In this document: piece after piece, positions 55,060 to 62,968 of the stretch | Layout: each line of letters starts with the position of its first letter | How positions within the stretch are numbered: position 1 is the stretch's first letter | From: Candidatus Desulfovibrio trichonymphae | GTDB taxonomy: Bacteria; Desulfobacterota; Desulfovibrionia; Desulfovibrionales; Desulfovibrionaceae | Direction: 5' to 3' | Length of the DNA: 64,000 bases | Assembly (NCBI RefSeq): GCF_002355955.1 | Contig: NZ_AP017368.1 | Span: forward strand, 1,200,001-1,264,000 | Program-made: the position numbers and the translations under genes | Notes under the pieces: model-generated | What the model saw: the letters and a program-made list of their open reading frames with translations, nothing else | The model's database searches: none | Told to the model about the DNA's origin: nothing

Positions 55060-57626
55060 ACGCGGTTCAAACGTTAAAAAAATTTTTCTGTCTTGCTCCA
55101 AGAATCTCGCGTGAGCAGGCCATGACCGCCTTTGTTCGGCGCTATGATTCTTTCAGAGATCTTTTGCAGGCTAACGCAGAACTGGCAGCTCTTCTAGCGG
55201 ATATGGATGCGACACAGCGCGGTGAGCGACCGATGGAAATCTCCTGGGTCCGCCAGAAAGCCAGAAGAGCTATTTTGCAGTGTGAGCGCATGGCGGAGAA
55301 GCTCAATAACATTGCCGCAGGCCGCTATAACGGCCTGACTGCTGCTGTTGCCGCCATAGCCGGGCGCATTGCCGGCGAACTGGAGCAGCATGGGCACGAC
55401 GACATTAACGCGCTGGTATTGCCGCTTTCCAAGGTGAACGCCAGCATGGCTTGCAGCGTCGGCGGCAAAAACGCCAATCTGGGTGAATTGCGCAATATGC
55501 TTGACATGCCCGTGCCGCGCGGTTTTGCCGTAACCGTACAGGCAGGGAGCATGCTGCTTTTGCGCCCAAGGGGATTGTTCAAAAATATTTATGACCAACT
55601 GCGCGCTATTGATCCCGAAACGCCGTCTACGGCTCGTGAAGCGTCTAAAACGATAGAAGCACTTATTCTTGAAGTAGAAACGCCCCCTGACGTGGCGGAT
55701 GCCCTGTTTTCAGCGTGGGATGAAGCCTTCGGCAGTGGTGACGGTGCTATTCTGGCTGCGTTGCGTTCCAGCGCGATTGCTGAAGATGGCGCTCAATCTT
55801 TTGCCGGACAGTATCGAAGCATTATGGGGGTTTCCCGCCGCAGGCTTTTGACGGCATTTAAGCAAGTTGTTGCCAGTCTTTTTTCTGAGCACGCTCTGGC
55901 CTACAGAAGCATGCACGGTTATCCGCTGGAAGCGACGGGTATGGGAGTGTGTTGTCTGGAAATGGTGCACGCAAAAAGCGCCGGCGTGGCTTTTTCCAGA
56001 CATCCTGTTGACTTGCGTTCAAATTGCGTTATGATCAACGGCCTTTGGGGCCTTGGTGAAATGGTTGCGGACGGTGTCAGTACCCCGGACGTATGGCTGG
56101 TTTCCAGAGCTACAAAGCACGTGACTAACGAGATTGTCGCCCATAAAAAATTCATGATGACGCTTGCCGAATCCGGCGCTGAAAGGTTACCCCATATTGT
56201 GGACGTACCGGAAGCGTTGCGCGACGCCCCCTGCCTGACGCGCGATCAGGTGGAGCAAATAGCCGCCCTTGCGCTTGAACTGGAGTGTCACTACCAGTTT
56301 CCTCAGGACATGGAATGGGCGATAGACGAAAACGGCGCTGTTGTTCTGCTGCAAACCCGGCCTATGGGTATTGACAGCACGGCGGAATTGGACGCCGCCA
56401 CGCTCGACAACGTTAACCCCTTGTTTTCAGGAGCTGATGTGGCGGCAAGGGGTGTTGGCTGTGGAGTTGTGACGCCGCTTAAGCCGGGTGGAGATATAAC
56501 ACACTTTCCTGAAGGCGGCGTCATGCTGCTCGCCCATTCCTCGCCCAGTGTGACGACCGCCATACAGCGCGCTTCAGCAATTATTGCTGAAACAGGCAGC
56601 CTCACAGGGCATATGGCCTCTCTTTGCCGCGAATTCGGCGTTCCCACCCTGATGAATGTACCCGGTGCGACATCCAGCCTCACGGCGGGGCAGCTCGTCA
56701 CTGTTGACGCATTCTCTGGACGTATTTTTCATGGTGAAATTCCTGAACTTTTAGCCCTTGCTTCAAGCCCGAGGCAGCCCAATATCAATACGCCAGTCTT
56801 GTGTTTGTTGCGGCGTGTGGCGCCGCATCTTTTCCCTCTGCATTTGACAGACCCGAACTCTGCCCTTTTTTCTCCGGAAAACTGTCTTTCTCTGCATGAT
56901 GTCATGCGTTACGCGCACGAAAAGAGCTATACAGAAATGTTTCAGATATCCGACAGCCTGTCTGAAAGCAGTGCTGGCGCGTCAAGCCGTCTTGTCTGTA
57001 ACGTACCCCTTGATCTTTTTATTATTGACCTAGGCGGCGGTTTGCAACATCCTGAGTACAGATCTGTCGGTCCGGCGGATATTTTGAGCGCGCCCTTCAG
57101 ACAGGTGATCAACGGCATGACCCATCCCGACGTGCAGGCAAAAGGTCCCCGTCCGGTGAACATGCGCGGTTTTCTTTCCGTCGTGGGGCGGAGCATGATA
57201 GGCGACAATCAGCAGAAGGATGGAGCGCGTTTCGGCGAGCGCAGTTATGCCATTGTCTCTGACCGTTATCTCAATTTTTCTTCACGTATAGGCTATCACT
57301 ACGCCATTCTGGACACTTGGTGCGGCGATACTCTCAGCAAGAATTACATACGGTTTGAGTTTGCCGGAGGCGGCGCCGGCAATAAACAGCGCGCCAAGCG
57401 CGTACAGTGCATAGCTTTGATTCTTTCTAAACTCGGCTTTACTGTCGACGTGACAGGGGACAGAGCGTACGCGCGATTCAGAAAATATCCCAAGCTTGAA
57501 ATGCTCCCGCGGCTGGATCAGCTTGGGCGTTTGCTCATCATGACCCGGCAGATGGATATGCTCATGGTGGATGAAGAGTCTGTTCAGCTTTATGCCACGA
57601 AGTTTCTTAACGGCGAATATCATTAA
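55056..57626 (+). CDS. PEP-synthase/PPDK-like dikinase with a non-canonical C-terminal domain
   Basis: 856 residues. An N-terminal helical extension (~1-120) precedes the ATP-grasp domain (VGGKNANLGELRNML ~134, ALRSSAIAEDGAQSFAGQYR, GLWGLGEMVADGVSTPD, QFPQDMEWAI). The swivelling phosphohistidine domain has TGSLTGHMASLCREFGVPTL (His ~519). The remaining ~300 residues (LPLDLFIIDLGGG, RPVNMRGFLSVVGRSMIGD, NYIRFEFAGGGAGN) do not look like the PEP/pyruvate TIM barrel, and its catalytic Cys region is not seen. So it likely phosphorylates something other than pyruvate. It is coupled to the regulator upstream. Confidence 0.8.
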   Translation: MNAVQTLKKFFCLAPRISREQAMTAFVRRYDSFRDLLQANAELAALLADMDATQRGERPMEISWVRQKARRAILQCERMAEKLNNIAAGRYNGLTAAVAAIAGRIAGELEQHGHDDINALVLPLSKVNASMACSVGGKNANLGELRNMLDMPVPRGFAVTVQAGSMLLLRPRGLFKNIYDQLRAIDPETPSTAREASKTIEALILEVETPPDVADALFSAWDEAFGSGDGAILAALRSSAIAEDGAQSFAGQYRSIMGVSRRRLLTAFKQVVASLFSEHALAYRSMHGYPLEATGMGVCCLEMVHAKSAGVAFSRHPVDLRSNCVMINGLWGLGEMVADGVSTPDVWLVSRATKHVTNEIVAHKKFMMTLAESGAERLPHIVDVPEALRDAPCLTRDQVEQIAALALELECHYQFPQDMEWAIDENGAVVLLQTRPMGIDSTAELDAATLDNVNPLFSGADVAARGVGCGVVTPLKPGGDITHFPEGGVMLLAHSSPSVTTAIQRASAIIAETGSLTGHMASLCREFGVPTLMNVPGATSSLTAGQLVTVDAFSGRIFHGEIPELLALASSPRQPNINTPVLCLLRRVAPHLFPLHLTDPNSALFSPENCLSLHDVMRYAHEKSYTEMFQISDSLSESSAGASSRLVCNVPLDLFIIDLGGGLQHPEYRSVGPADILSAPFRQVINGMTHPDVQAKGPRPVNMRGFLSVVGRSMIGDNQQKDGARFGERSYAIVSDRYLNFSSRIGYHYAILDTWCGDTLSKNYIRFEFAGGGAGNKQRAKRVQCIALILSKLGFTVDVTGDRAYARFRKYPKLEMLPRLDQLGRLLIMTRQMDMLMVDEESVQLYATKFLNGEYH

Positions 57627-57658
57627 ACGCGTGATCGCCGAAAGCAATTGAGGCGCGC

Positions 57659-58924
57659 ATGTTTTTCCCCTCTGCCCCGCATGTCGGCGCATCAAGAGCC
57701 GGTACCCCCTCTGAGCCGCCCAAGGCACTCTTGAGCCGCGATTTTATTTTACTTTTTTGTCTTGCAATGTGCAGCAACAGCCACATCGCTGTTTTTTATT
57801 GTTTTGAACAATGGCTGGAGGGGATTGCCGTCAGTCCCAACTACCGCGGTGCGCTGATTTCCTCAATGTTTGCCATGGTGCTGCTGTGCCGGCCGCCAGC
57901 CAGCTTTTTGCTGCTGAGAGGCGGCAGGTTGCCTGCTCTTGCGCTTTCCACAGCCGTTCTGATCTGTGTTATGCTGTGCTATCCTTGGATAGCGGGCAAA
58001 CATATCATCGGCGAGGTGCTGCTGCTGCGCATTATTCAGGGCATTGCGCTTGCTGTGCAGTCCAGTTGCGTTGTTTCCGTGCTGGTCAGCTGCATTCCCT
58101 CCGGGCAGAGCGCGCGCGGCTTTGCGCTGTTTTCCCTGACCATGCTTCTGCCGTATTCGATTATTCCGGCGATGTCTGAACATGTTTTGCTGCCTCTGCT
58201 CGGCGACGGCGGCGCAGAACCACGTCTTTTCGCCATGACGGCCGTCTTGGGACTGCTTTCTCTCGTGATGGTGATGCCTCTCTCGTCGCGTCTGAAAACT
58301 CCGGAGATGCCATCAGGCAGTCTGAACAGCGTTCCCGGACGCGATATTTGGCATGCTGTGCGCCATTCGGGCTTGATGTTCGTGTATCTGGGCTGTTTGT
58401 CTTTCAGCATCATGACCATTCTGGCGATCTTTTTTATAAAGGGCCTGTGTTCCGTCACCGGCGCACATCCGGCATGGTTTTTTTCCATCTATACCGTGAC
58501 CATCATTCTGGTGCGCCTAATCGGCAGCCGCCGCCTTGATACCTTGCCGCGCTACAGCGTAATATCCTTGTGCGCCGCCGATCTGGCCTTTAGCATGCTG
58601 GGACTTGCCTGGGGTCCGCTTTGGTCTTTTGTGCCGCTCACCTGCATGTACGGTTTCGGGCTTGGCCTGCTCTATCCCCTGATGGCTGCAGTTGTGTATG
58701 ACCGTTCCACGCCGGAGACTCGGTCCATCAATTCAAACGCGATGATGACAGCCTTTGACGCCAGCGGCATGCTGGCCCCGCTGATCGGCGGCCTTGTCGT
58801 CCACGCGGGCTTCGGCTACAGGGGAGTATTTGTGGTGACCGCCGTCGCGGCAGCACTGTGCGGAATGTGCATGCTCGCAGACAAGCTGCGGCTACATCTG
58901 CAGGAGCGACGCGATTGTATATAA
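57659..58924 (+). CDS. Major facilitator superfamily transporter
   Basis: 421 residues with about 12 hydrophobic segments in two halves (LLFCLAMCSNSHIAVFYCFE first; ITLAIFFIKGLC-like seventh). The loop after TM2 is weakly conserved. VVYDRSTPETRSINSNAMMT near the tenth segment is typical of this fold. Substrate unknown. It lies 32 bases after the dikinase gene and may be controlled by the same sigma-54 activator. Its end is 6 bases from the convergent gene at 58931. Confidence 0.85.
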   Translation: MFFPSAPHVGASRAGTPSEPPKALLSRDFILLFCLAMCSNSHIAVFYCFEQWLEGIAVSPNYRGALISSMFAMVLLCRPPASFLLLRGGRLPALALSTAVLICVMLCYPWIAGKHIIGEVLLLRIIQGIALAVQSSCVVSVLVSCIPSGQSARGFALFSLTMLLPYSIIPAMSEHVLLPLLGDGGAEPRLFAMTAVLGLLSLVMVMPLSSRLKTPEMPSGSLNSVPGRDIWHAVRHSGLMFVYLGCLSFSIMTILAIFFIKGLCSVTGAHPAWFFSIYTVTIILVRLIGSRRLDTLPRYSVISLCAADLAFSMLGLAWGPLWSFVPLTCMYGFGLGLLYPLMAAVVYDRSTPETRSINSNAMMTAFDASGMLAPLIGGLVVHAGFGYRGVFVVTAVAAALCGMCMLADKLRLHLQERRDCI

Positions 58925-58930
58925 TTGCCG

Positions 58931-59596
58931 CTATTCTTCCTGATGTTTGCGTTCCTCGTTGACGCGGCGCATAAGCTCCGGCAGGTTCTCCACACCTGTC
59001 ATGCGAAACCCGATATTTACCGGACTGATGCGGGCTATTACGGGATAACTTTCACCGTTGCCCACATCGCGAACCACAAAGGGGACGATCCAGTCCCTGT
59101 TGTGCGGCGTCGGCTGACCGATATCGGTTATTTCTTTGCGTCCTGTGGATGCATCGGCAAAAAGCGGCGCCAGCAGGCCATGGGCGGGCGGGCCCGATGG
59201 CGAGCGCCCGGCAAATGCCCCGGAGGCGACGCCGTTGATCACAAAGGCTTTCGCCTCATGAACAAGCAGGGTGCGCAGGGCATTGCCTTCCGTATCCAAC
59301 GCTGCGGCCTTGGAAAACATCAGCGCCAGCAACGGCGGCAGTTCATTTACAATTTCCGGCTGTTGCGCCTCGCGTAAAAAGAGCGTGAGGGCCGCATTGA
59401 GAATGGAGTCCACATCCACAAGGCGTTCGAAGGCCTCGGCGTCAGCAGCGTCTATGACTCCGGCGATTTCCGCCGGGGTTTGGCGCGGATCAGCGAACGG
59501 GGCGCAGGAGGCGGCGCGCGGCAGGTTTAAAGCTGTCACAGCTATAAGGCACAGCAAGGCAAGCGCGCGTGCGGACACACGCCTGATGTTCAGCAT
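58931..59596 (-). CDS. Exported protein of unknown function
   Basis: 221 residues from ATG 59596, which lies inside the end of cobU (7-base overlap). Leader LALLCLIAVTALNLPRAASC, with possible cleavage after the Ala-Ser-Cys region. The mature part is Ala-rich helical (TPAEIAGVIDAADAEAFERL, LTLFLREAQQPEIVNELPPL) then beta (IVPFVVRDVGNGESYPVIAR). Family unknown to me. Overlaps indicate one transcript with cobU and the membrane protein upstream. Confidence 0.65.
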   Translation of the reverse strand: MLNIRRVSARALALLCLIAVTALNLPRAASCAPFADPRQTPAEIAGVIDAADAEAFERLVDVDSILNAALTLFLREAQQPEIVNELPPLLALMFSKAAALDTEGNALRTLLVHEAKAFVINGVASGAFAGRSPSGPPAHGLLAPLFADASTGRKEITDIGQPTPHNRDWIVPFVVRDVGNGESYPVIARISPVNIGFRMTGVENLPELMRRVNEERKHQEE

Positions 59597-60150
59597 AGTT
59601 CCTCCGGCAGCGCGCCCTTGAGCGCGACGGGCAGGCCGCAGCTCACAAAGATCACCGTACCGCAGGCGCCTGCCAGCATCTGATTGGCGCGGCCGAGGGC
59701 GTTCTGAAACTGACGTCCCAAAGATGTGGGTGCCACAAGACCGAGGCCTGTTTCCGAGCTGACAAGGGCGATAGGAATGCCGACGGCGACAAGGTAAGCC
59801 GCAAGGGCGGCGACTTTGTCCAGTGCGACGTCCCGCGTCAGACCGGCGGTCAACATGTTGGCCACCCACATGCTGACGCAGTCGAGCAGCAATACGCCCG
59901 GTCCGTCGTCGGAGCGGGCTGCGGCAAGAGCGCGCAAGACACCCTGCGGATTCATCGTTTCTTCAACACATTGCCAGCCGACGCCGCGTTCAGCCCTGTG
60001 CGCGGCAACGCGTTCAGCCATTTCCGCATCCTGCGGTTTGCATGTGGCAAGAAAGAGCCGACGCTGCGCCTGCCGCTCCGCCCATCGCACGGCGAGACCG
60101 CTTTTGCCGCTACGTACGCCGCCGACAAAGAGCAGTGCGGAATTTTTCAC
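59590..60150 (-). CDS. cobU: Adenosylcobinamide kinase/guanylyltransferase
   Basis: 186 residues from GTG 60150, overlapping the previous stop (GTGA). P-loop FVGGVRSGKSGLAVRWAE, then ERGVGWQCVEE with a His/Glu region, VLLLDCVSMWVANML and the family block VSSETGLGLVAPTSLGRQFQ. It activates cobinamide for cobamide assembly or salvage. No other cobalamin gene is near; it is embedded between two envelope proteins. The frame is open upstream of 60150 without family similarity. Confidence 0.9.
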   Translation of the reverse strand: MKNSALLFVGGVRSGKSGLAVRWAERQAQRRLFLATCKPQDAEMAERVAAHRAERGVGWQCVEETMNPQGVLRALAAARSDDGPGVLLLDCVSMWVANMLTAGLTRDVALDKVAALAAYLVAVGIPIALVSSETGLGLVAPTSLGRQFQNALGRANQMLAGACGTVIFVSCGLPVALKGALPEELC

Positions 60151-61373
60151 CGGCCTTGGCCACCAATCTGAACAGGCGCGGGCAACGCGCCGTCGGCTGT
60201 ATCCTGCTGTAAGGCTATCTGGGCGCAACGCCTTGCCAGGTCACGCAAAACGCCCGCCGCGCTCCACACCGAAGCCAGAGCCTGCGGCTCTGTGCGCAGG
60301 CGACGGTCTACCCAGTGCGCAAGGAAGAGCAGAAAATCTTCATCAAATGCCTGGCCTCCGCCCTTGCGGACAGCGGCAACACGGACAGCGGCAACAAGAG
60401 CGCGGCGGGCCGCTTCCCTGTCTTCCAGCTCCTTGCGGTAGCGGGCGGCGAGAGTGGTGACACACGCCTGCAGCTCGTCAATTCTGGATTGCGCCGCCCT
60501 GTTTTCACGCAGCTCGTCAAGATCAAAAACAACCTGGGTCATCTGTGAGTTCACGCTGACCACATTCTGCGATATCCACTCCAGTTTTTTGATCTGCTCA
60601 TCCAAATCCGGCACAGAGGCCACCCCTTCCAAGGCAACGGCCAGCAGAACGCTACGCCCGGCAACTGCCAGCAGCAGTTGCCGGCATTGCTCTGGCGGCA
60701 GCGCTATTGCCGCGCTTTCCCGCTGAACAGCCTCCAGAAAGCTGTCGACATACAGTGCATACATGCCCTGAATCATGGCCGGATGAAAGACGTAACGCAG
60801 TATGCCGGCCCGTCCGCCCTGACCGTCGCCGGAAAGCCCCGTCATTTTTTCGCCGTAGCGCTGATTGGCGCTCTGCGCGCTGACGGCGAGCGTTCCTGTG
60901 GGCAATCCTGGCTTGTACTGTGATACAAGCCAGGCGGCAAGGTCTTCTATAAAGTCAGGGCGGACAATATTATCCGCCGTTACTTTCGGAATAACGGCCT
61001 GCGCCTGTTGCCCGGCCGCTGCGGCACCCTGCGGCGGCAGGGTTGCATCTATCGGCGCGGCAACCGTGCCATGAACAATATATCCGGAAGCCCCTGACGA
61101 CGCGCCGACAGGCGGGAGGGGCGATCCGCCCCGCAAAAGGTCATTCAGCTCGGCCAGCGGGGTTCCATCCGTGGCGTTCTTGATTGCTTCCGCAGCCTGA
61201 TGCCGCCACTGTTCGCGTGTTTCACCGTCGCGGGTTAGCCAGAAGGCGGCCCCGCCGACAAGCAGCAGAGTCAGCAGAGTCAGCGGCAAAAGCCTGCCGC
61301 CGGCTTTTGCCGGTTGCGGATTGGGGATGCTGTCGATCCTGGGAATTTCTAGGAGTTTTTGCTCCAGTTTCAT
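60147..61373 (-). CDS. Single-pass membrane protein of unknown function
   Basis: 408 residues from ATG 61373 (MKLEQKLLEIPRIDSIPNPQ), supported by a gaggag site 6 bases upstream. One membrane helix at ~28-46 (LPLTLLTLLLVGGAAFWLT), then a Pro/Ala-rich linker and a large presumably periplasmic domain (YVFHPAMIQGMYALYVDSFL, LDEQIKKLEWISQNVVSVNS) with helical segments. No family recognised. The frame continues upstream to 61628, but that part is the end of an IS5 transposase (see 61540-61872). The stop overlaps cobU. Confidence 0.65.
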   Translation of the reverse strand: MKLEQKLLEIPRIDSIPNPQPAKAGGRLLPLTLLTLLLVGGAAFWLTRDGETREQWRHQAAEAIKNATDGTPLAELNDLLRGGSPLPPVGASSGASGYIVHGTVAAPIDATLPPQGAAAAGQQAQAVIPKVTADNIVRPDFIEDLAAWLVSQYKPGLPTGTLAVSAQSANQRYGEKMTGLSGDGQGGRAGILRYVFHPAMIQGMYALYVDSFLEAVQRESAAIALPPEQCRQLLLAVAGRSVLLAVALEGVASVPDLDEQIKKLEWISQNVVSVNSQMTQVVFDLDELRENRAAQSRIDELQACVTTLAARYRKELEDREAARRALVAAVRVAAVRKGGGQAFDEDFLLFLAHWVDRRLRTEPQALASVWSAAGVLRDLARRCAQIALQQDTADGALPAPVQIGGQGR

Positions 61374-61539
61374 GCCGATCTCCTCGCTTCCGCGCCGCCT
61401 CCGGCGGCGCGTCGAACTTGCGCCCGACGATTGTCCGCGAATGTGTATTCCCAAAAATATCCGGGGCAGAGTGTTACGATAGCATGGCTTTTTTCGGCTG
61501 TGAAGAATTTTTCTGATAATATATCCACAGCAAAATCTG

Positions 61540-61872
61540 CATGGCAACAAGAATGATGCTGTATTTTTCAGGTATCGGATTGCTATTTCGCGCCATGGTT
61601 TCAAATGTAGAAAAATATTTTCTACCAAGTGCCTGGTTTTATAAAATTTTTTGTCATAGTCACACTGTATTTTACGATTCTTTTTTAGCGGGATAACCTG
61701 GGAGATCCCCTGGAGCTTTGCATGCTCGATGATTGCATCGGAGTCCTAGTCCCGATCCGCCAAAAAACATTCGCAGTAAACCCGTCAATCAAGGCAAGCG
61801 CCCAGCTTCCTTTTCTTTTAAAAAATATAATGAGTGCTAAAATAATTATATCTGAAGGCTTTGAGTATAACA
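61540..61872 (-). mobile_element. IS5-family transposase relic (C-terminal half)
   Basis: Minus-strand text: ALIDGFTANV, a frameshift, FLADRD-stop-DSDAIIEHAKLQGISQVI, then KKNRK and YKTRHLVENIFLHLKPWREI with AIRYLKNTASF. This is the second half of an IS5-group DDE transposase, including DRGYDSD (here broken by TAG) and the VENxFxxLKxWRxIATRYxKxxxSF end. The final part is in frame with the downstream membrane-protein gene. No terminal inverted repeats were found. Confidence 0.8.
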
Positions 61873-62189
61873 AAAAAGATAGAAACCTTTAACTTATCAA
61901 CATTCCTTTAGAAAATTCTCCTTCGTTACGTAGTCCTGATAATATTAATGTCAGTTCTAGTCTTAACAACAATATTGTCATTACTGTTACTTGTTACAGT
62001 AAGCAAAAATGTGAGCGAGTTACTTCTGAAATTTTTGATTTATGTTTTTGTCTGAAAATGAAAAGGTAATTATATATGAACAAGAATCAAAGTAATATTA
62101 TTTTAAAGTCAAATATAAGGTTGCCCTCTATCGCTGACTTTTCTCTGCGCCGCGAGGCATGACCCCATCTCGTAACTTGCCAACAACAT
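61873..62189. other. AT-rich stretch between two IS5 fragments
   Basis: A plus-strand frame (CYSKQKCERVTSEIFDLCFC) ending near 62069 and a 28-codon frame from ATG 62076 look mildly protein-like, but I recognise neither. It may be an insertion that split the IS5 relic or the rest of another lost gene. Confidence 0.3.
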
Positions 62190-62285
62190 TATTGCTGCCG
62201 CCAGCTTACGTCATGTCTGTTCGCCTTGGTAGGACGATCGGGAACACCACGCCCGTCCACAAGAATATGGCGTAATGAACAACAG
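62190..62285 (-). mobile_element. IS5-family transposase relic (central part)
   Basis: Minus-strand LRHILVDGRGVPDRPTKANR followed by HDVSWRQQ and a stop matches the first catalytic-Asp region of IS5-group transposases (H-ILVDGRGxPLxxxLTGANRHDV). It is in the correct order and orientation relative to the piece at 61540-61872, so both may come from one element now separated by ~320 bases. 62286-62421 shows nothing recognisable. Confidence 0.65.
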
Positions 62286-62421
62286 TGTTTGAGAAAAGAG
62301 AGCAATATGATGAAGCATGTCCAAAATCTCCTTATATAAGGAAGTTGTCATAATGAAGGATTACCACAATAATAAACAATTATACTGGTATATTTCTGTG
62401 TTGCTGCAACTTCCTGCGGAT

Positions 62422-62916
62422 TCAGGTCATACGAAAATCCACGCGAATTTTGAAAATTTTCGTGGCTGGAAGGTTGAGCACCGGCACACCTGTGCGCTCG
62501 CTGACGCCGTTCAGTATGGTCTGAATTTCTTCACGCGAAGGGCTGATCAAGGTAAACCACACATTATAGCTGTGGTCGCGTAGATAATTGTGAGTTACGC
62601 CGGGTTGCGCATTGACGTCGGCAATAAACGACTCCAGAAGGTCTTGCGGCACTTTGGCCGCACACAGTGTCGAGACAAAGCCAATCCCGGCGGACCAAAA
62701 ATTGGCCCCTAGTCGCCGGATAACACATTTCTCGCGCATGGCCCGCACACGGGCAATCGCCTCTTCTTCCGATATGCCGATGCGTTTGCCGAGTTCAGCA
62801 TAGGGTCGGGAAAGCAGAGGGAAGTCTGTCTGTATGATGTCCAGCAGTCGTCGATCCGTGCTGTCCAAAGCAAGCTGCTTTTCGCCTCGCGCACGTATTT
62901 TTGTTGTATGCGGCAT
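62422..62916 (-). CDS. Siroheme decarboxylase subunit (AhbA/AhbB type)
   Basis: 164 residues from ATG 62916, after a gggga site; the frame opens much further upstream inside ahbC. It is an AsnC/Lrp-like protein: a helix-turn-helix-like start (STDRRLLDIIQTDFPLLSRP, ELGKRIGISEEEAIARVRAM) with RRLGANFWSAGIGF, and a ferredoxin-like end (PGVTHNYLRDHSYNVWFTLI). AhbA and AhbB together remove two acetate carboxyls from siroheme to give 12,18-didecarboxysiroheme. Which of the two this is cannot be decided here. It lies 52 bases downstream of ahbC. Confidence 0.85.
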   Translation of the reverse strand: MPHTTKIRARGEKQLALDSTDRRLLDIIQTDFPLLSRPYAELGKRIGISEEEAIARVRAMREKCVIRRLGANFWSAGIGFVSTLCAAKVPQDLLESFIADVNAQPGVTHNYLRDHSYNVWFTLISPSREEIQTILNGVSERTGVPVLNLPATKIFKIRVDFRMT

Positions 62917-62968
62917 GACGTTCCCCGGCCTCAGCGTGTGTGATCTGTTTGTGCGCAGCTCCGGCGGA

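Noticed and set aside
61374-61628. N-terminal extension of the 408-residue membrane protein
   Set aside because: The extension is the end of an IS5 transposase, and a strong ribosome-binding site marks ATG 61373 as the native start.
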